NCBI RefSeq assembly: GCF_017833525.1
Contig: NZ_JAFICD010000002.1
Span: 496,001 to 560,000, forward strand
Direction of reading: 5' to 3'
From: Duganella sp. 1411
GTDB lineage: Bacteria; Pseudomonadota; Gammaproteobacteria; Burkholderiales; Burkholderiaceae_D
Length of the DNA: 64,000 nt
Shown: piece by piece, positions 46,948-59,663 of the stretch
Layout of the letters: every line of letters begins with the position of its first letter
Numbering within the stretch: position 1 is the first letter of the stretch
Position numbers and translations under genes: made by a program
Notes under the pieces: generated by a model
Seen by the model: the letters and a program-made list of their open reading frames with translations, nothing else
The model's database searches: none
Told to the model about the DNA's origin: nothing

Positions 46948-46976
46948 TTTCCAACGTGATATAAAAGGAAACATCA

Positions 46977-47102
46977 ATGCGTGGCAAAGCGAGGGGCGCG
47001 GGCGGGACACTGGTGGCATGGCCCGCTGCGATGAAGCCTGCCTTGACCGCCCCCGGCATTGCCCGGTACAACGCGTTCTTTCCTTTAAGCAAGCAGCTCT
47101 AA
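46977..47102 (+). CDS. Possible 41-aa leader/small protein
   Basis: An ATG at 46977 follows AAAAGGAAAC and a TATAAT box and opens a 41-codon frame that ends 4 bp before the start of the yfiR-like gene. The peptide is basic (begins MRGKARGAGG) with no membrane segment and matches nothing I recognise. The yfiR-like gene itself has only a poor ribosome-binding site (AAGG two bases before its ATG), so translation of this frame may be needed to start it. It could also be a non-coding leader that happens to be open. Confidence 0.35.
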   Translation: MRGKARGAGGTLVAWPAAMKPALTAPGIARYNAFFPLSKQL

Positions 47103-47106
47103 GGCC

Positions 47107-47753
47107 ATGCGAGCGCTACTCTCCACACCGGGCCGACGGCCCTTGTCGCCGCCGCGCGCGCTGGCCGTGGCGCTGGCCGTGGCGCTGGCCGCGCCCGCCA
47201 TCGCCGTCCAGATGAGCGACGTCGCGCCGATCGCCGCCATGGGCGCCCTGGCCACCGTCCAGGACGAAGCCGAGGGCGCCTTGCCCAGCGCCGAGCGCGC
47301 CGTGAAGGCGGCCTACCTGTATAAATTTCTCGGCTATGTCGATTTTCCCGGCGGCCCGCTCGATCCGGGCGCGCCTTACGTGGTGGGCGTGGCCGGCGCC
47401 GAGGACGTCGCCGGCGAACTGACGCGGCAGACCAGCGGGCGCATGGTCAACAACCACGCCGTCGTCGTGCGCCGGCTGCACGACGGCGACAGCGCCGCCG
47501 GCCTGCACCTGCTGTTCATCGGCGCGGCCGAGGGCGGCGCCGAGGCGGCGCTGGTCAAGGCGGCGCAGGCGGCCGGCGCGCTGAGCGTGACCGAATCGGC
47601 CACCGGCATCGAGGCCGGCAGCATCATCAACTTCTTGCTGGTGGACGAGCGGGTGCGCTTCGAAGTCTCGCTGGCGGCGGCCGAGCGCGGCCGGCTCAAA
47701 CTGAGCTCGCGCCTGTTGTCGGTGGCGTACGCGGTACTCAAAGGGGGCGGCTG

Positions 47754-47754
<1 letters not shown>
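47107..47754 (+). CDS. YfiR family periplasmic protein (DUF4154)
   Basis: The 215-aa protein has a signal peptide (about 1-34, with a repeated ALAVALAVALA core) and the DUF4154 domain: AVKAAYLYKFLGYVDFP near residue 65, and NFLLVDERVRFEVSLAAAERGRLKLSSRLLSVA at the end. In Pseudomonas YfiR is a periplasmic inhibitor of YfiN, a CHASE8-HAMP-GGDEF protein. Here the next gene, overlapping by TGATG, has a CHASE8 and HAMP input but a histidine kinase output. YfiR therefore probably gates a kinase here. No strong ribosome-binding site precedes the ATG. Confidence 0.85.
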
Positions 47755-49640
<1,886 letters not shown>

Positions 49641-49643
<3 letters not shown>

Positions 49644-49670
49644 AAAAGGCTCCGGCAAACCGCCGGAGCC
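49641..49670 (-). terminator. Rho-independent terminator of the KGG gene
   Basis: GGCTCCGGC and GCCGGAGCC form a perfect 9-bp stem with a 5-nt loop. On the minus strand it is followed by six T residues; on the plus strand no T-run follows. It lies 28 bp after the stop of the KGG gene and abuts the stop codon of the opposing kinase, so it may also shield that side. Confidence 0.8.
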
Positions 49671-49698
49671 CATGGATACAACGGCCCGGCCGGCCTAC

Positions 49699-50073
49699 TT
49701 ATTTGCGGTCGTTCTTATGGCTTTGGCGGCCGGCCTCGGCATGCTGCTCCGGCGTGCCGCCGCGCGTGCCGCCCGAGCCGCCCCGGCCACCCTCCTCGTT
49801 GCCGCCGCCGGAACGCGAGCCGCCGGTGCCGCTTTGCTGGCTGCCGTCGTTCTTGTGGCTCATGCTGCCGGCGCGGCGCGCCTCTTCCGACGTGAACTCG
49901 TGCGCCGTGCCGGCCGCGTGGGCCGCGCGGCCGCCTTCGGACGCGATCTCGCGTTGCTGGTCAGGATCCATCGACGCGAAGCCGCGCCCGCTGGTGCCCT
50001 GGTCGGACTGCTGGTTACCCTTGCCGCCTTGATTGCCCTGATTACCGCCGTTGTTTTGGTTCGAATTGGCCAT
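49699..50073 (-). CDS. KGG-domain stress protein
   Basis: The 124-aa protein is very hydrophilic and Gly/Gln/Asn-rich (MANSNQNNGGNQGNQGG...), with KGG/con-10-type repeats: RGFASMDPDQQREIASEGGR, then the AAHAAGTAHEFTSEEARRAG block, and a third partial motif near the end. Such proteins are induced in general stress and stationary phase (GsiB, YciG) and are probably disordered protectants. The start at 50073 follows AGGAGG by 7 bp. A longer frame to 50169 adds a hydrophobic stretch with no ribosome-binding site. It has its own terminator. Confidence 0.85.
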   Translation of the reverse strand: MANSNQNNGGNQGNQGGKGNQQSDQGTSGRGFASMDPDQQREIASEGGRAAHAAGTAHEFTSEEARRAGSMSHKNDGSQQSGTGGSRSGGGNEEGGRGGSGGTRGGTPEQHAEAGRQSHKNDRK

Positions 50074-50428
50074 GATTTTCCTCCTGAAAAATGGTTGATC
50101 AAACGTCAAATCGGTCTGCCATCCTGCATAAGCAAACTCGAGGAAAATCATGGTAAGCGTGATCAGCAACCGACAGTATCGGAGCAGGCGACATCATCAA
50201 GTAGGACTGCGCTGGCGTTTTTTGACCACCGGTTTACCACGCGCGTCGACATGAATTACTCAGCAATTGAGCCGCGCGGCGGTAAACAAATCCGTGCGAG
50301 AACCGTCTTACAGGTGTATGCGCCGCGCACCGATAGCTGCACCGTGGCCGGCGGCATACCATCGCATATCGACTCGGAGAGCACCATGTTTGCTGACACC
50401 TCGGGCGCGAGCCCCCCGGACTGATCGT
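50074..50428. other. Intergenic region between the KGG and ZIP genes
   Basis: 355 bp without a clear gene. It must hold the divergent promoters of both neighbours, but no consensus pair stands out. At 50386-50424 an ATG preceded by GGAGAGC opens a 12-codon frame that ends 4 bp before the ZIP start codon and could be a leader peptide. Nothing else was recognised. Confidence 0.4.
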
Positions 50429-51316
50429 ATGCTCGGACCCGGCACCCGGCCCCCGTGGCGCCTCGCCACCGGCGCCTTCATCGGCATCTTCGGCGCGCTG
50501 TTGCTGATGCGCGACCTGGCGCTGGCGCTGGCGTCGCTGCCCTTGCCGGCGCGCCAGGCGCTGACCGGCGGCCTGTGGGCGGCGGCGGCCACGGCGGCCG
50601 GCACGCTGCCCGTGCTGTTGGCGCAAAAATTTTCGCAGCGCAGCTACGACGCCGCGCTCGGCCTGGGCGGCGGCATCATGCTGGCGGCGACGTCGTTTTC
50701 ATTGGTGCTGCCGGCGATTGGCGCCAGCAAGCAGGCCGGCGCCGGGCCGGTCGGCGCCAGCTTGACGGTCGGCGCCGGTATCCTGATCGGCATGCTGCTG
50801 GTGATGTTGCTGGGCCAATTGGTGCGCTCCGAGCGCGTGCTGGGCGATGGCGCCGCCGACGCCGCGCCGACCGCGATGGCGCGCGCCTGGCTGTTCGTCG
50901 GCGCGGTGGCGATCCACAACCTGCCCGAGGGCCTGGCGATCGGCGTCGGCTACGGCGGCGTCGACGCCGTCAAGGCCAATACGCTGGCAACCGGCATCGC
51001 GATCCAGGACATCCCCGAGGGATTGGTGGTGGCGATCGCCTTGCGCTCGGTCGGCTACGGCCGCGTGTTCTCGGCCGCGCTGGGCGCCCTGTCCGGCCTG
51101 GTCGAGCCGGCCGGCGCCGTCTGCGCGGCCTTGCTGATGGAGCTCAGCGCCGCCTTCCTGCCGTGGGGCCTGGCCAGCGCGGCCGGCGCCATGCTGTATG
51201 TGATCTGCCACGACGTCGTGCCCGAGGCGCACCGCCACGGCCATTGCAAGACCGCCTCCTGCGCGCTGGTCATCGGCTTCATCGTGATGATGGTGCTAGA
51301 CACCGCCCTGGCCTGA
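50429..51316 (+). CDS. ZIP family metal transporter
   Basis: The 295-aa protein has about eight membrane helices. The metal-binding ZIP motifs are HNLPEGLAIGVGYGG in helix IV and AIQDIPEGLVVAIAL in helix V, giving the His/Asn/Glu and Asp/Glu ligands of the GufA/ZupT branch. The end is CHDVVPEAHRHGH, with a His-rich metal-binding stretch. It should import divalent metals such as zinc, iron or manganese. The start at 50429 was chosen from the beginning of TM1; the ribosome-binding site is weak. Its last 21 bp overlap the end of the convergent cyanophycin synthetase homologue. Confidence 0.85.
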   Translation: MLGPGTRPPWRLATGAFIGIFGALLLMRDLALALASLPLPARQALTGGLWAAAATAAGTLPVLLAQKFSQRSYDAALGLGGGIMLAATSFSLVLPAIGASKQAGAGPVGASLTVGAGILIGMLLVMLLGQLVRSERVLGDGAADAAPTAMARAWLFVGAVAIHNLPEGLAIGVGYGGVDAVKANTLATGIAIQDIPEGLVVAIALRSVGYGRVFSAALGALSGLVEPAGAVCAALLMELSAAFLPWGLASAAGAMLYVICHDVVPEAHRHGHCKTASCALVIGFIVMMVLDTALA

Positions 51317-53596
51317 ACCCTCGCCTGCCGCTTGCCGTTCGAGCGCGGCGGCGCCGTCCGGGTCGATCGCGCGCACCGCCTCGATCAGGGTCGAGACGGC
51401 CGTGCCGCAGGCAAACACCAGCACGTCGCCGTGGCCGCATAGCCGATAGGCCGCCTGCACCGCCTCGGCCGCGCCGCCGAACGTGTCGAGATGCCCGGGC
51501 CCGCCGGCGGCGCGCACGCCGTCGGCGATGACGGCGGCGGCCTCGCCGCGCGGCCGGCCGCGGCTCAGGGATTCGTAGACGAACAGCGTGTCGAACGCGG
51601 CCGCGCAGGTTTCGCCGATGCGGCGCAGGTCGGCGTCGCGGCGGTCGCCCGGCGACGTCACCACGCCCATCGCGCGCGCGCCCGGCACCCGCGCCGCCAT
51701 CCCGCGCGCCATGGCGCCGAGCGCGGCGTAGGCGGCCGGATTGTGAGCGTAATCGAGCACGATATGGAAATCGCGCACCGCGAAGATATTCGAGCGCAAG
51801 GGATTGGTCGCAGCGTCCGACACGAACGTCGACAGCGCCGCCCCGATGTGCGCGGGGTCGAAGCCGGCCGCGTGCAAGGCGGCGGTGGCGGCCAGGCTGT
51901 TGGCGACGTTGTAGCGGGCCAGGCCGCCCACGGTGGCCGGGATGGCCGCCGCGCCGATCACCGGCCGCGCGGCGGCGCCGTCGGCCAGCATGATGGCCTC
52001 GTCCTCGAGCCAGACGCTGGCGCCGCCGCGCGCCAGATGCCCGCGCAAGGCCGGATTGGCGGCGTCCATCGAAAACAAGATCGCCGCCGCGCCGGGAGCC
52101 AGACGCGCGAGCGCGGCCACGCAATGGCGGTCGTCGGCGTTGAGCACAGCCGTGCGCGCGACCGCGACCACCGTCGATTTGACGCGCGCCAGGTCGTCGA
52201 CGGTTTCCACGCCGTCGAGGCCCAGATGGTCGTCCGAGACGTTGAGCATGACGCCGACGGCGCACGCGTCGAACGCCAGGCCGCGCTTGAGCAGGCCGCC
52301 GCGCGCCGTCTCCAGCACGGCGAAGTCGACCTCGGGCGAACCGAGCACCGCGCGGTGCGACCAGTAGCCGGTGCAGTCGCCCTGGCCGACGATGCGCTCG
52401 TCGATGAAGATGCCCTGCGTGGTGGTGGTGCCGGTGCGCAGCCCGGCCAGCCGCACGGCGTGGGCGATCATCAGGGTGGTGGTGGTCTTGCCGTTGGTGC
52501 CGGTGACGGCGATCAGCGGGATGCGGCCCTGGTCGGGCTCGGCCAGCAGCAGCCGTTCGCGCTCGGCGGCATCGAGGACGCCGGCGTCGGCGGCGCCGCC
52601 GAGCGCCGTCACCAGCGGCCCGAGCCTGGTGTCGACGACGCCGACGCGCGCCTCGGCCAGGCCGAGTTTGGCGGCGGCCCCTTCGCACAGCCGGCGCACC
52701 GGCGCCGACGCGTGGCGCGCGCCGCCGGCATCGACCGCCACGACGGCCAGCGGACCGTCCTCGAAGCTTTCGAGCACGACGTCGCCGCCGCCCGCGTGCG
52801 CCAGCGCGAACGCCGCCGTCAACTCGGCCTCGCCGGCGCAGCGCCACTGGCGCTCGTCGCCGCCCACGTGGCGCCGCTTGACCACCACCTGCCAGTCGTA
52901 ACGGCGGCCCACGCGCAAGGCGTCCTCGAGCCGGCCGACGGTGGTGCCGGCCGGGACGTCGATATTCGCCTCGACCATCAGCGCCCGCGTCAGCAGGCGG
53001 TCGCGCACGATGGTGTTGGTCAGCAGCCGCGTGTCGGCCAGCGGGGCGTCGACGAAGCGCCACTGCCGGCTGCCCCATCCGAACTGGACCAGATCGGCGT
53101 GCTCGCTGGCGCGCAGCACGGGGATGCCCAGCGCGCGCGCCCGGCCCGCCAGTTCGGCGATGCGCGGCGGCAGCGCCAGCGCCAGCGACAGCGCGTGCAG
53201 CGCGGCCAGCGCCGCCGGCGCGTCGTAATCGTCGCCGCGCATGGCGGCGCCGACCATGTCCAGCGCCGTCGCCAGCGCCCGCTGCGCCACGTGTTCGAGC
53301 GCGTACTGGATGACGACCCGCCGCTGCGCGGCGCCCGGCGCCAGCGGTTCCGAATGGGCGAAATCAAGCGCGTGGCCGCACGAACGCTGCAGCATCAGCG
53401 CCACCTGCGCCACCAGTTGGCCGATGTCGGCGCCGGCGGCCGGCGGCAGCGGCGCGCCCAGTTGCCGCCCCAGCGCGGCGGCCGCATCGGCCGGCGGCAC
53501 GGCGCCATCGTCGTCGAACGCGATGGTCGCGGCCAGGCACGGGTGCGGGCTGTACAGGTTGGCGCCGCGCAGCAAACGCTGCCGCATCACCCGCAT
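51296..53596 (-). CDS. Cyanophycin synthetase homologue with intact Mur-ligase half and deleted ATP-grasp core
   Basis: The 766-aa protein keeps the CphA N-domain (RLLRGANLYSPHPC, 1-150) and a complete Mur-ligase half (360-766): P-loop VTGTNGKTTTTLMIAHA at 364-380, TTQGIFIDERIV, ETARGGLLKRGLAFDACAVGV, NVSDDHLG, ATNPLRSNIF and LDYAHNPAAYAALGAMARG. That half should ligate Arg to Asp side chains. The ATP-grasp region (about 195-355) is only a remnant: KPLDGNHGRGV is reduced to KRRHVGGDERQ, and the GNANLS-GGT and IExNAAPG segments are absent. It thus lacks what the homologue at 42653-44938 has, and the reverse. It is the last gene of an HTH-methyltransferase operon (TGATG overlap). It resembles the CphA' paralogues of Burkholderiales. 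Confidence 0.85.
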   Translation of the reverse strand: MRVMRQRLLRGANLYSPHPCLAATIAFDDDGAVPPADAAAALGRQLGAPLPPAAGADIGQLVAQVALMLQRSCGHALDFAHSEPLAPGAAQRRVVIQYALEHVAQRALATALDMVGAAMRGDDYDAPAALAALHALSLALALPPRIAELAGRARALGIPVLRASEHADLVQFGWGSRQWRFVDAPLADTRLLTNTIVRDRLLTRALMVEANIDVPAGTTVGRLEDALRVGRRYDWQVVVKRRHVGGDERQWRCAGEAELTAAFALAHAGGGDVVLESFEDGPLAVVAVDAGGARHASAPVRRLCEGAAAKLGLAEARVGVVDTRLGPLVTALGGAADAGVLDAAERERLLLAEPDQGRIPLIAVTGTNGKTTTTLMIAHAVRLAGLRTGTTTTQGIFIDERIVGQGDCTGYWSHRAVLGSPEVDFAVLETARGGLLKRGLAFDACAVGVMLNVSDDHLGLDGVETVDDLARVKSTVVAVARTAVLNADDRHCVAALARLAPGAAAILFSMDAANPALRGHLARGGASVWLEDEAIMLADGAAARPVIGAAAIPATVGGLARYNVANSLAATAALHAAGFDPAHIGAALSTFVSDAATNPLRSNIFAVRDFHIVLDYAHNPAAYAALGAMARGMAARVPGARAMGVVTSPGDRRDADLRRIGETCAAAFDTLFVYESLSRGRPRGEAAAVIADGVRAAGGPGHLDTFGGAAEAVQAAYRLCGHGDVLVFACGTAVSTLIEAVRAIDPDGAAALERQAAGEGSGQGGV

Positions 53597-54564
53597 CAAA
53601 CACCGCCTTTTCTGGCCACCAGCAGCACGGCGGCGATGCGGTCGACGCCGGCGTAGGCCGGGGTGTCGAGCTCCTCGCCGAACACGTCGGGGTCGATCTC
53701 CTCGTACTTCCACGCCATGCGCGCGCCTTCCAGCAGCACGCCGGCCTGGCGCAGGAACGGGTCCTCGCCGTTGTCGATCGCCACGCCGGTATATAGCAGC
53801 AAGGTGCCGCCGGGCGCCAGCCGGGCGATGGCCGCCTCGACGATGCGCAGCGACAGGCCGGCGCCCAGTTCCCCGCCGCCGTGGCGGTAGGCGCGCTGGT
53901 CCGGATCGAGCAGGTACGGCGGATTGGAAATGATCAGGTCGAATTCGCCGTCCAGCGCGGACAGCATGTCGCTGTGGCGGCACTCGACGTTGGCGGTGCC
54001 GGCCAGGCGGCGGTTGACCTCGGCCAGCGCCAGCGCCCGCGCGTTGATGTCGACCGCGTACACCTGCGCCTCGGGGAAGCGCTGCGCCAGCATGATGGCG
54101 CCCGGCCCGGCGCCGCAGCCGATGTCGGCCGCGCGGCGCACGGTGGCGCCCGACTGGCCGGCGAGCTGGTCGATCGCGTGGCCGGCCGCGCGCACGAAGC
54201 GGTAGGTGTCCGGCCCGAGGAACACGGCGTCGGCGTCGGCGGTCGGATAGGCCGAGTGGAAATACAGCTGCCGGCCGATGGTCGAGGCGCGCACGGCGCT
54301 GCGCAGCGTGCCGGCGTCGTCCAGCAGCACGCCGGCGCCGCGCATGCGCGCCAGGATCGCGGCGTCGATCTGCTCGGCCGTGAAGGGTTTGCTCCAGCCG
54401 AACACGTCGCGCAGGCCGGGCGCGCCGGACTGGTCCGGCGCCGCGCGGCCCAGCACGCGGGCGTGGGTGGCCGGCGTGACGGTGGTGAAATGGTAACCGC
54501 GCTGGCGCAACAGCGCGCCCAGCGCCGCCAGCTCGTCGGGGTCGACCGGGGCCGGCGCGCTCAT
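53596..54564 (-). CDS. SAM-dependent methyltransferase (NPPY type)
   Basis: The 322-aa protein has an N-terminal domain of about 130 residues and then a class I methyltransferase fold: motif I ADIGCGAGPGAIML (about 146-159), VYAVDINARALALA, and motif IV ISNPPY (Asn214-Tyr217). NPPY occurs in enzymes that methylate planar nitrogen, such as HemK/PrmC or RsmC, on protein glutamine, nucleic-acid bases or similar groups. Position suggests a link to the cyanophycin synthetase homologue: its stop overlaps the next start by one base, and its own start overlaps the HTH gene (ATGA). The substrate is unknown; a non-cyanophycin housekeeping role remains possible. Confidence 0.8.
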   Translation of the reverse strand: MSAPAPVDPDELAALGALLRQRGYHFTTVTPATHARVLGRAAPDQSGAPGLRDVFGWSKPFTAEQIDAAILARMRGAGVLLDDAGTLRSAVRASTIGRQLYFHSAYPTADADAVFLGPDTYRFVRAAGHAIDQLAGQSGATVRRAADIGCGAGPGAIMLAQRFPEAQVYAVDINARALALAEVNRRLAGTANVECRHSDMLSALDGEFDLIISNPPYLLDPDQRAYRHGGGELGAGLSLRIVEAAIARLAPGGTLLLYTGVAIDNGEDPFLRQAGVLLEGARMAWKYEEIDPDVFGEELDTPAYAGVDRIAAVLLVARKGGV

Positions 54565-54875
54565 TCGCCACCGCCGCTGGCGGCGTCGGGGGCCGCGCCG
54601 CCGGGCGCGCCGGCGCGGCCCTGGGCCGACGACAGGCGGAACTTGCTGCGGCGGTCGCCCATCAGGTCCTGCAAGGTGCGCACGCTGAGGCCGGTGGCCT
54701 CGTGGATGCGCACCAGCAGCGCGCCGCTGACGGGCATGCGGTGGTGGCGGATCTTGCTGATCACGGGGGCCTGGATCTCCAGCAGACGCGATAACGCAGC
54801 GTCGTTGCGCAGCTGCAGTTTGGCCAGGATGGTGTCGAGCATCGCGTTTGGATCGTAGGGTTTGGGTTGGGACAT
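54561..54875 (-). CDS. Small HTH protein, probable operon regulator
   Basis: The 104-aa protein has a helix-turn-helix region at about 22-75 (LRNDAALSRLLEIQAPVISKIRHH and SVRTLQDLMGD), similar to Cro/XRE-like proteins, and a disordered Gly/Ala tail. It is the first gene of the methyltransferase-cyanophycin synthetase operon, linked by ATGA. AAGGAG lies 6 bp before the ATG. A direct repeat TTTTACAA spaced by 21 bp covers the promoter and is a natural candidate for its own binding site, which is inference. Confidence 0.7.
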   Translation of the reverse strand: MSQPKPYDPNAMLDTILAKLQLRNDAALSRLLEIQAPVISKIRHHRMPVSGALLVRIHEATGLSVRTLQDLMGDRRSKFRLSSAQGRAGAPGGAAPDAASGGGE

Positions 54876-54909
54876 GAAAACTCCTTGCGAGAAATGCTAT
54901 CTTATTAAC

Positions 54910-54939
54910 ATTTTACAAGGGAAGGCCGGCGTTTTACAA
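54910..54939 (-). promoter_or_regulatory. Promoter with direct repeat, HTH-methyltransferase-CphA operon
   Basis: On the minus strand TTGTAA (54939-54934) and TAAAAT (54915-54910) are separated by 18 bp, about 35 bp before the HTH start codon. On the plus strand TTTTACAA occurs at 54911-54918 and 54932-54939, a direct repeat with a 21-bp period (two helix turns) that covers both promoter elements. Confidence 0.5.
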
Positions 54940-55130
54940 TCGCCGCCCGCGGTAAATCATGGCGTGTGTGTGTGCCAGCACACGCTGCGGCCATCGCGCT
55001 CCGCCCCGGCCCTCTGCGCGCGGCCATCCGCGCGCGATACGATACCCTGTCCGTTTGCGCTGCCTCAATCGGGGCCGCGCGTGGCGGACCACCATCGTCC
55101 TTATCGAGTCGGAAAACCAGCGAGGCTACT

Positions 55131-57233
55131 ATGGACCAGCACGAAATGGACGAGCACGAAATACGGTCGCGCATGGCGATCGAGGCGGCCGGCATGGCGG
55201 TGTGGGACGCCACCGTCGTCGACGGCCAGGTCGTCGCGGGCGCGGTCCGCTGGTCGGCGCGCGGCGCCGCCATGATCGGCCTGCCGGCGCGCGACACCAC
55301 CCAGCCGTTCGCCCAGTTCCTGGCGCTGGTGCACGAGGCCGACCGCGACGCGACGCTGCGCGCCATGCAGGAGGCCGTCGACGCCGCCGGCGAATACCAC
55401 GTCGGCTACCGCGTGCGCCTCGGCGACGGCGCCGTGCGCTGGCTGCGCGCCGAGGCGCGCGTGCTGTGCGACGCGCAGGGTCGGCCGGACCGCACGCTGG
55501 GCCTGATCCGCGACATCACCGCCGTGGTCGAAAAGGACCGCCTGGCCGCCGAGCGCGACCGCATGGCCGAGGTCACGCTCGACTGCATCGGCGACGGCGT
55601 CATCACCACCGACGGCTACGGCGCGACGCGCTATCTGAACCGGGCGGCCGAGCGGCTGACGGGCTGGACGCGCGAGGCGGCGGCCGGGCGCGACATCGGC
55701 CAGGTGCTGCCGCTGGTCGACGAGGCCGACGGCCGCCCGCTCGAGCACAGCGTCTACAAGTGCCTGCTCAAGCGCGAGGCGGTGGGCCTGTCGGCGCGCG
55801 CCATGCTGGTCACGCGCGACGGCCGCCGCCTGGCCATCGAGGACACGGCCGCGCCGATCCGGCTGGGCGACGGCGAGATGCTGGGCGCGGTGGCGGTGTT
55901 CCGCGACGTCACCCACCAGCGCGCGCTGTCGAGCCAACTGTCGTGGCACGCCAGCCACGACGTGCTCACCGGCCTGTGCAACCGGCGCGAGTTCGAGCAG
56001 CACATCGCCCACGCGCTGCACGCGTCCAAGCAGGACGGCTACACGCACGCGCTGCTGTACATCGACCTCGACCGCTTCAAGCTGGTCAACGACGCCGCCG
56101 GCCACGCCGCCGGCGACGCGCTGCTGCAGATCCTGGCCAACCTGTTGCAGGACAAGATGCGCGAGAGCGACGTGCTGGCGCGGCTCGGCGGCGACGAGCT
56201 GGGCGTGCTGCTGGGCTATTGCCAGCTCGACCAGGCGCGCCTGATCGCCGAGGAGATCCGCCAGCTGGTCAAGGAGTTCCGCTTCGTCTGGGACGAGCAC
56301 AGCTTCGAGATCGGCGCCAGCATCGGCATGGTCGAGATCAGCGCCGACAGCAAGTCCGTCAGCGACGTGCTGGCCGCCGCAGACGAGGCCTGCTACATGG
56401 CCAAGGACGAGGGCCGCAACCGCATCCACGTGTACTCCGAGAGCGACGCCACCCTGGCGCGGCGCCACAGCGAGATGATGTGGGTGCCGCGCCTGAACGA
56501 GGCCATCGAGCACGACGGCTTCGCGCTGTACGCGATGCCGATCGCCGGCCTGCGCGGCAGCGGCCTGGCCCACGAGGAGATCCTGCTGCGGCTCAAGGAC
56601 GGGGCCGGCGACCTGATCCGGCCGGACCGCTTCATCCCCGCCGCCGAGCGCTACCACATGATGCCGATGCTGGACCGCTGGGTCATCGGCGCGCTGTGCC
56701 GCCACATCGGCGCCGCGGCCGCCGCCACCGGCGACGCCGGCGCGGCGCCCGGCGCGCCGGCGATGTACTCGGTCAACCTGTCGGGGCCGTCGATGAACGA
56801 CGACACGCTGCAACAGTTCATCATCGACCAGTTCGTCGACAACCACGTCGACCCGGCGCGCATCTGCTTTGAAATCACCGAGACGGCGGCGATCCGCAAC
56901 CTGCCCAAGGCGCAGGACCTGATGTCGCGCCTCAAGCTGCTCGGCTGCCGCTTCTCGCTCGACGACTTCGGCAGCGGCCTGTCGTCGTTCGGCTACCTGA
57001 AATCGCTGCCGGTCGATTTCCTCAAGATCGACGGCTCGTTCATCCGCGACATCGCGCAAAACCCGGTGCACCGGGCGATGGTCGAGGCGATCCACAAGGT
57101 CGGCCAGGTGATCGGCATCCAGACGATCGCCGAGTTCGTCGAGGACACGACCACCCTGGACGTGGTCAACAACATCGGCATCGACTACGCGCAGGGCTAC
57201 GCGGTGGGGCGCGAGCGCGCGCTGGGCGGCTGA
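55131..57233 (+). CDS. PAS-GGDEF-EAL cyclic di-GMP protein
   Basis: The 700-aa soluble protein has two PAS modules (about 12-130, 140-262), GGDEF (about 270-440) and EAL (about 455-695). The cyclase motif is GGDEL (353-357), one residue off GGDEF. The phosphodiesterase signature is EIL (483-485) with NLSGPSMND, ITETAAI and the DDFGSG loop (611-616) all present, so phosphodiesterase activity is likely and cyclase activity uncertain. The start at 55131 was chosen because the upstream in-frame sequence lacks protein character. It lies alone between the HTH operon (divergent) and a repeat copy. Confidence 0.88.
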   Translation: MDQHEMDEHEIRSRMAIEAAGMAVWDATVVDGQVVAGAVRWSARGAAMIGLPARDTTQPFAQFLALVHEADRDATLRAMQEAVDAAGEYHVGYRVRLGDGAVRWLRAEARVLCDAQGRPDRTLGLIRDITAVVEKDRLAAERDRMAEVTLDCIGDGVITTDGYGATRYLNRAAERLTGWTREAAAGRDIGQVLPLVDEADGRPLEHSVYKCLLKREAVGLSARAMLVTRDGRRLAIEDTAAPIRLGDGEMLGAVAVFRDVTHQRALSSQLSWHASHDVLTGLCNRREFEQHIAHALHASKQDGYTHALLYIDLDRFKLVNDAAGHAAGDALLQILANLLQDKMRESDVLARLGGDELGVLLGYCQLDQARLIAEEIRQLVKEFRFVWDEHSFEIGASIGMVEISADSKSVSDVLAAADEACYMAKDEGRNRIHVYSESDATLARRHSEMMWVPRLNEAIEHDGFALYAMPIAGLRGSGLAHEEILLRLKDGAGDLIRPDRFIPAAERYHMMPMLDRWVIGALCRHIGAAAAATGDAGAAPGAPAMYSVNLSGPSMNDDTLQQFIIDQFVDNHVDPARICFEITETAAIRNLPKAQDLMSRLKLLGCRFSLDDFGSGLSSFGYLKSLPVDFLKIDGSFIRDIAQNPVHRAMVEAIHKVGQVIGIQTIAEFVEDTTTLDVVNNIGIDYAQGYAVGRERALGG

Positions 57234-57247
57234 GTCATCTCAACCAC

Positions 57248-57325
57248 GTAGGGCGGATTAGCGCAGCGTAATCGGCCATGGGTGTGCCGCCGACGGCGCA
57301 TCGATGGCCGATCACGGCGTTCCGC

Positions 57326-57339
<14 letters not shown>
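57248..57339 (+). repeat. REP-like double-hairpin repeat, copy 4
   Basis: A full-length copy with two base changes that weaken the inner stems (AATCGGCC and ATGGCCGATCAC instead of AATCCGCC and GGCGGATTAC). It fills the gap between the GGDEF/EAL gene and the convergent Cache kinase, whose last four codons and TAG stop are made of repeat sequence. Confidence 0.85.
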
Positions 57340-59542
<2,203 letters not shown>

Positions 59543-59663
59543 AGAAAGCGCGAGGATTGAGTCGGACTCGTCAATCTACATCAAAGCCGGGCAAACAGCG
59601 AGCGAGGCCGGTAAAAAATTGCGCGCAAAGAACAACGGAACGTCCGACTATCAGGATAACCAC

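Noticed and set aside
51296..53596. Annotation as a peptidoglycan Mur ligase (MurE/MurC).
   Set aside because: The N-domain LRGANLYS motif and the ATP-grasp remnant are specific to cyanophycin synthetases, and no cell-wall genes are nearby.
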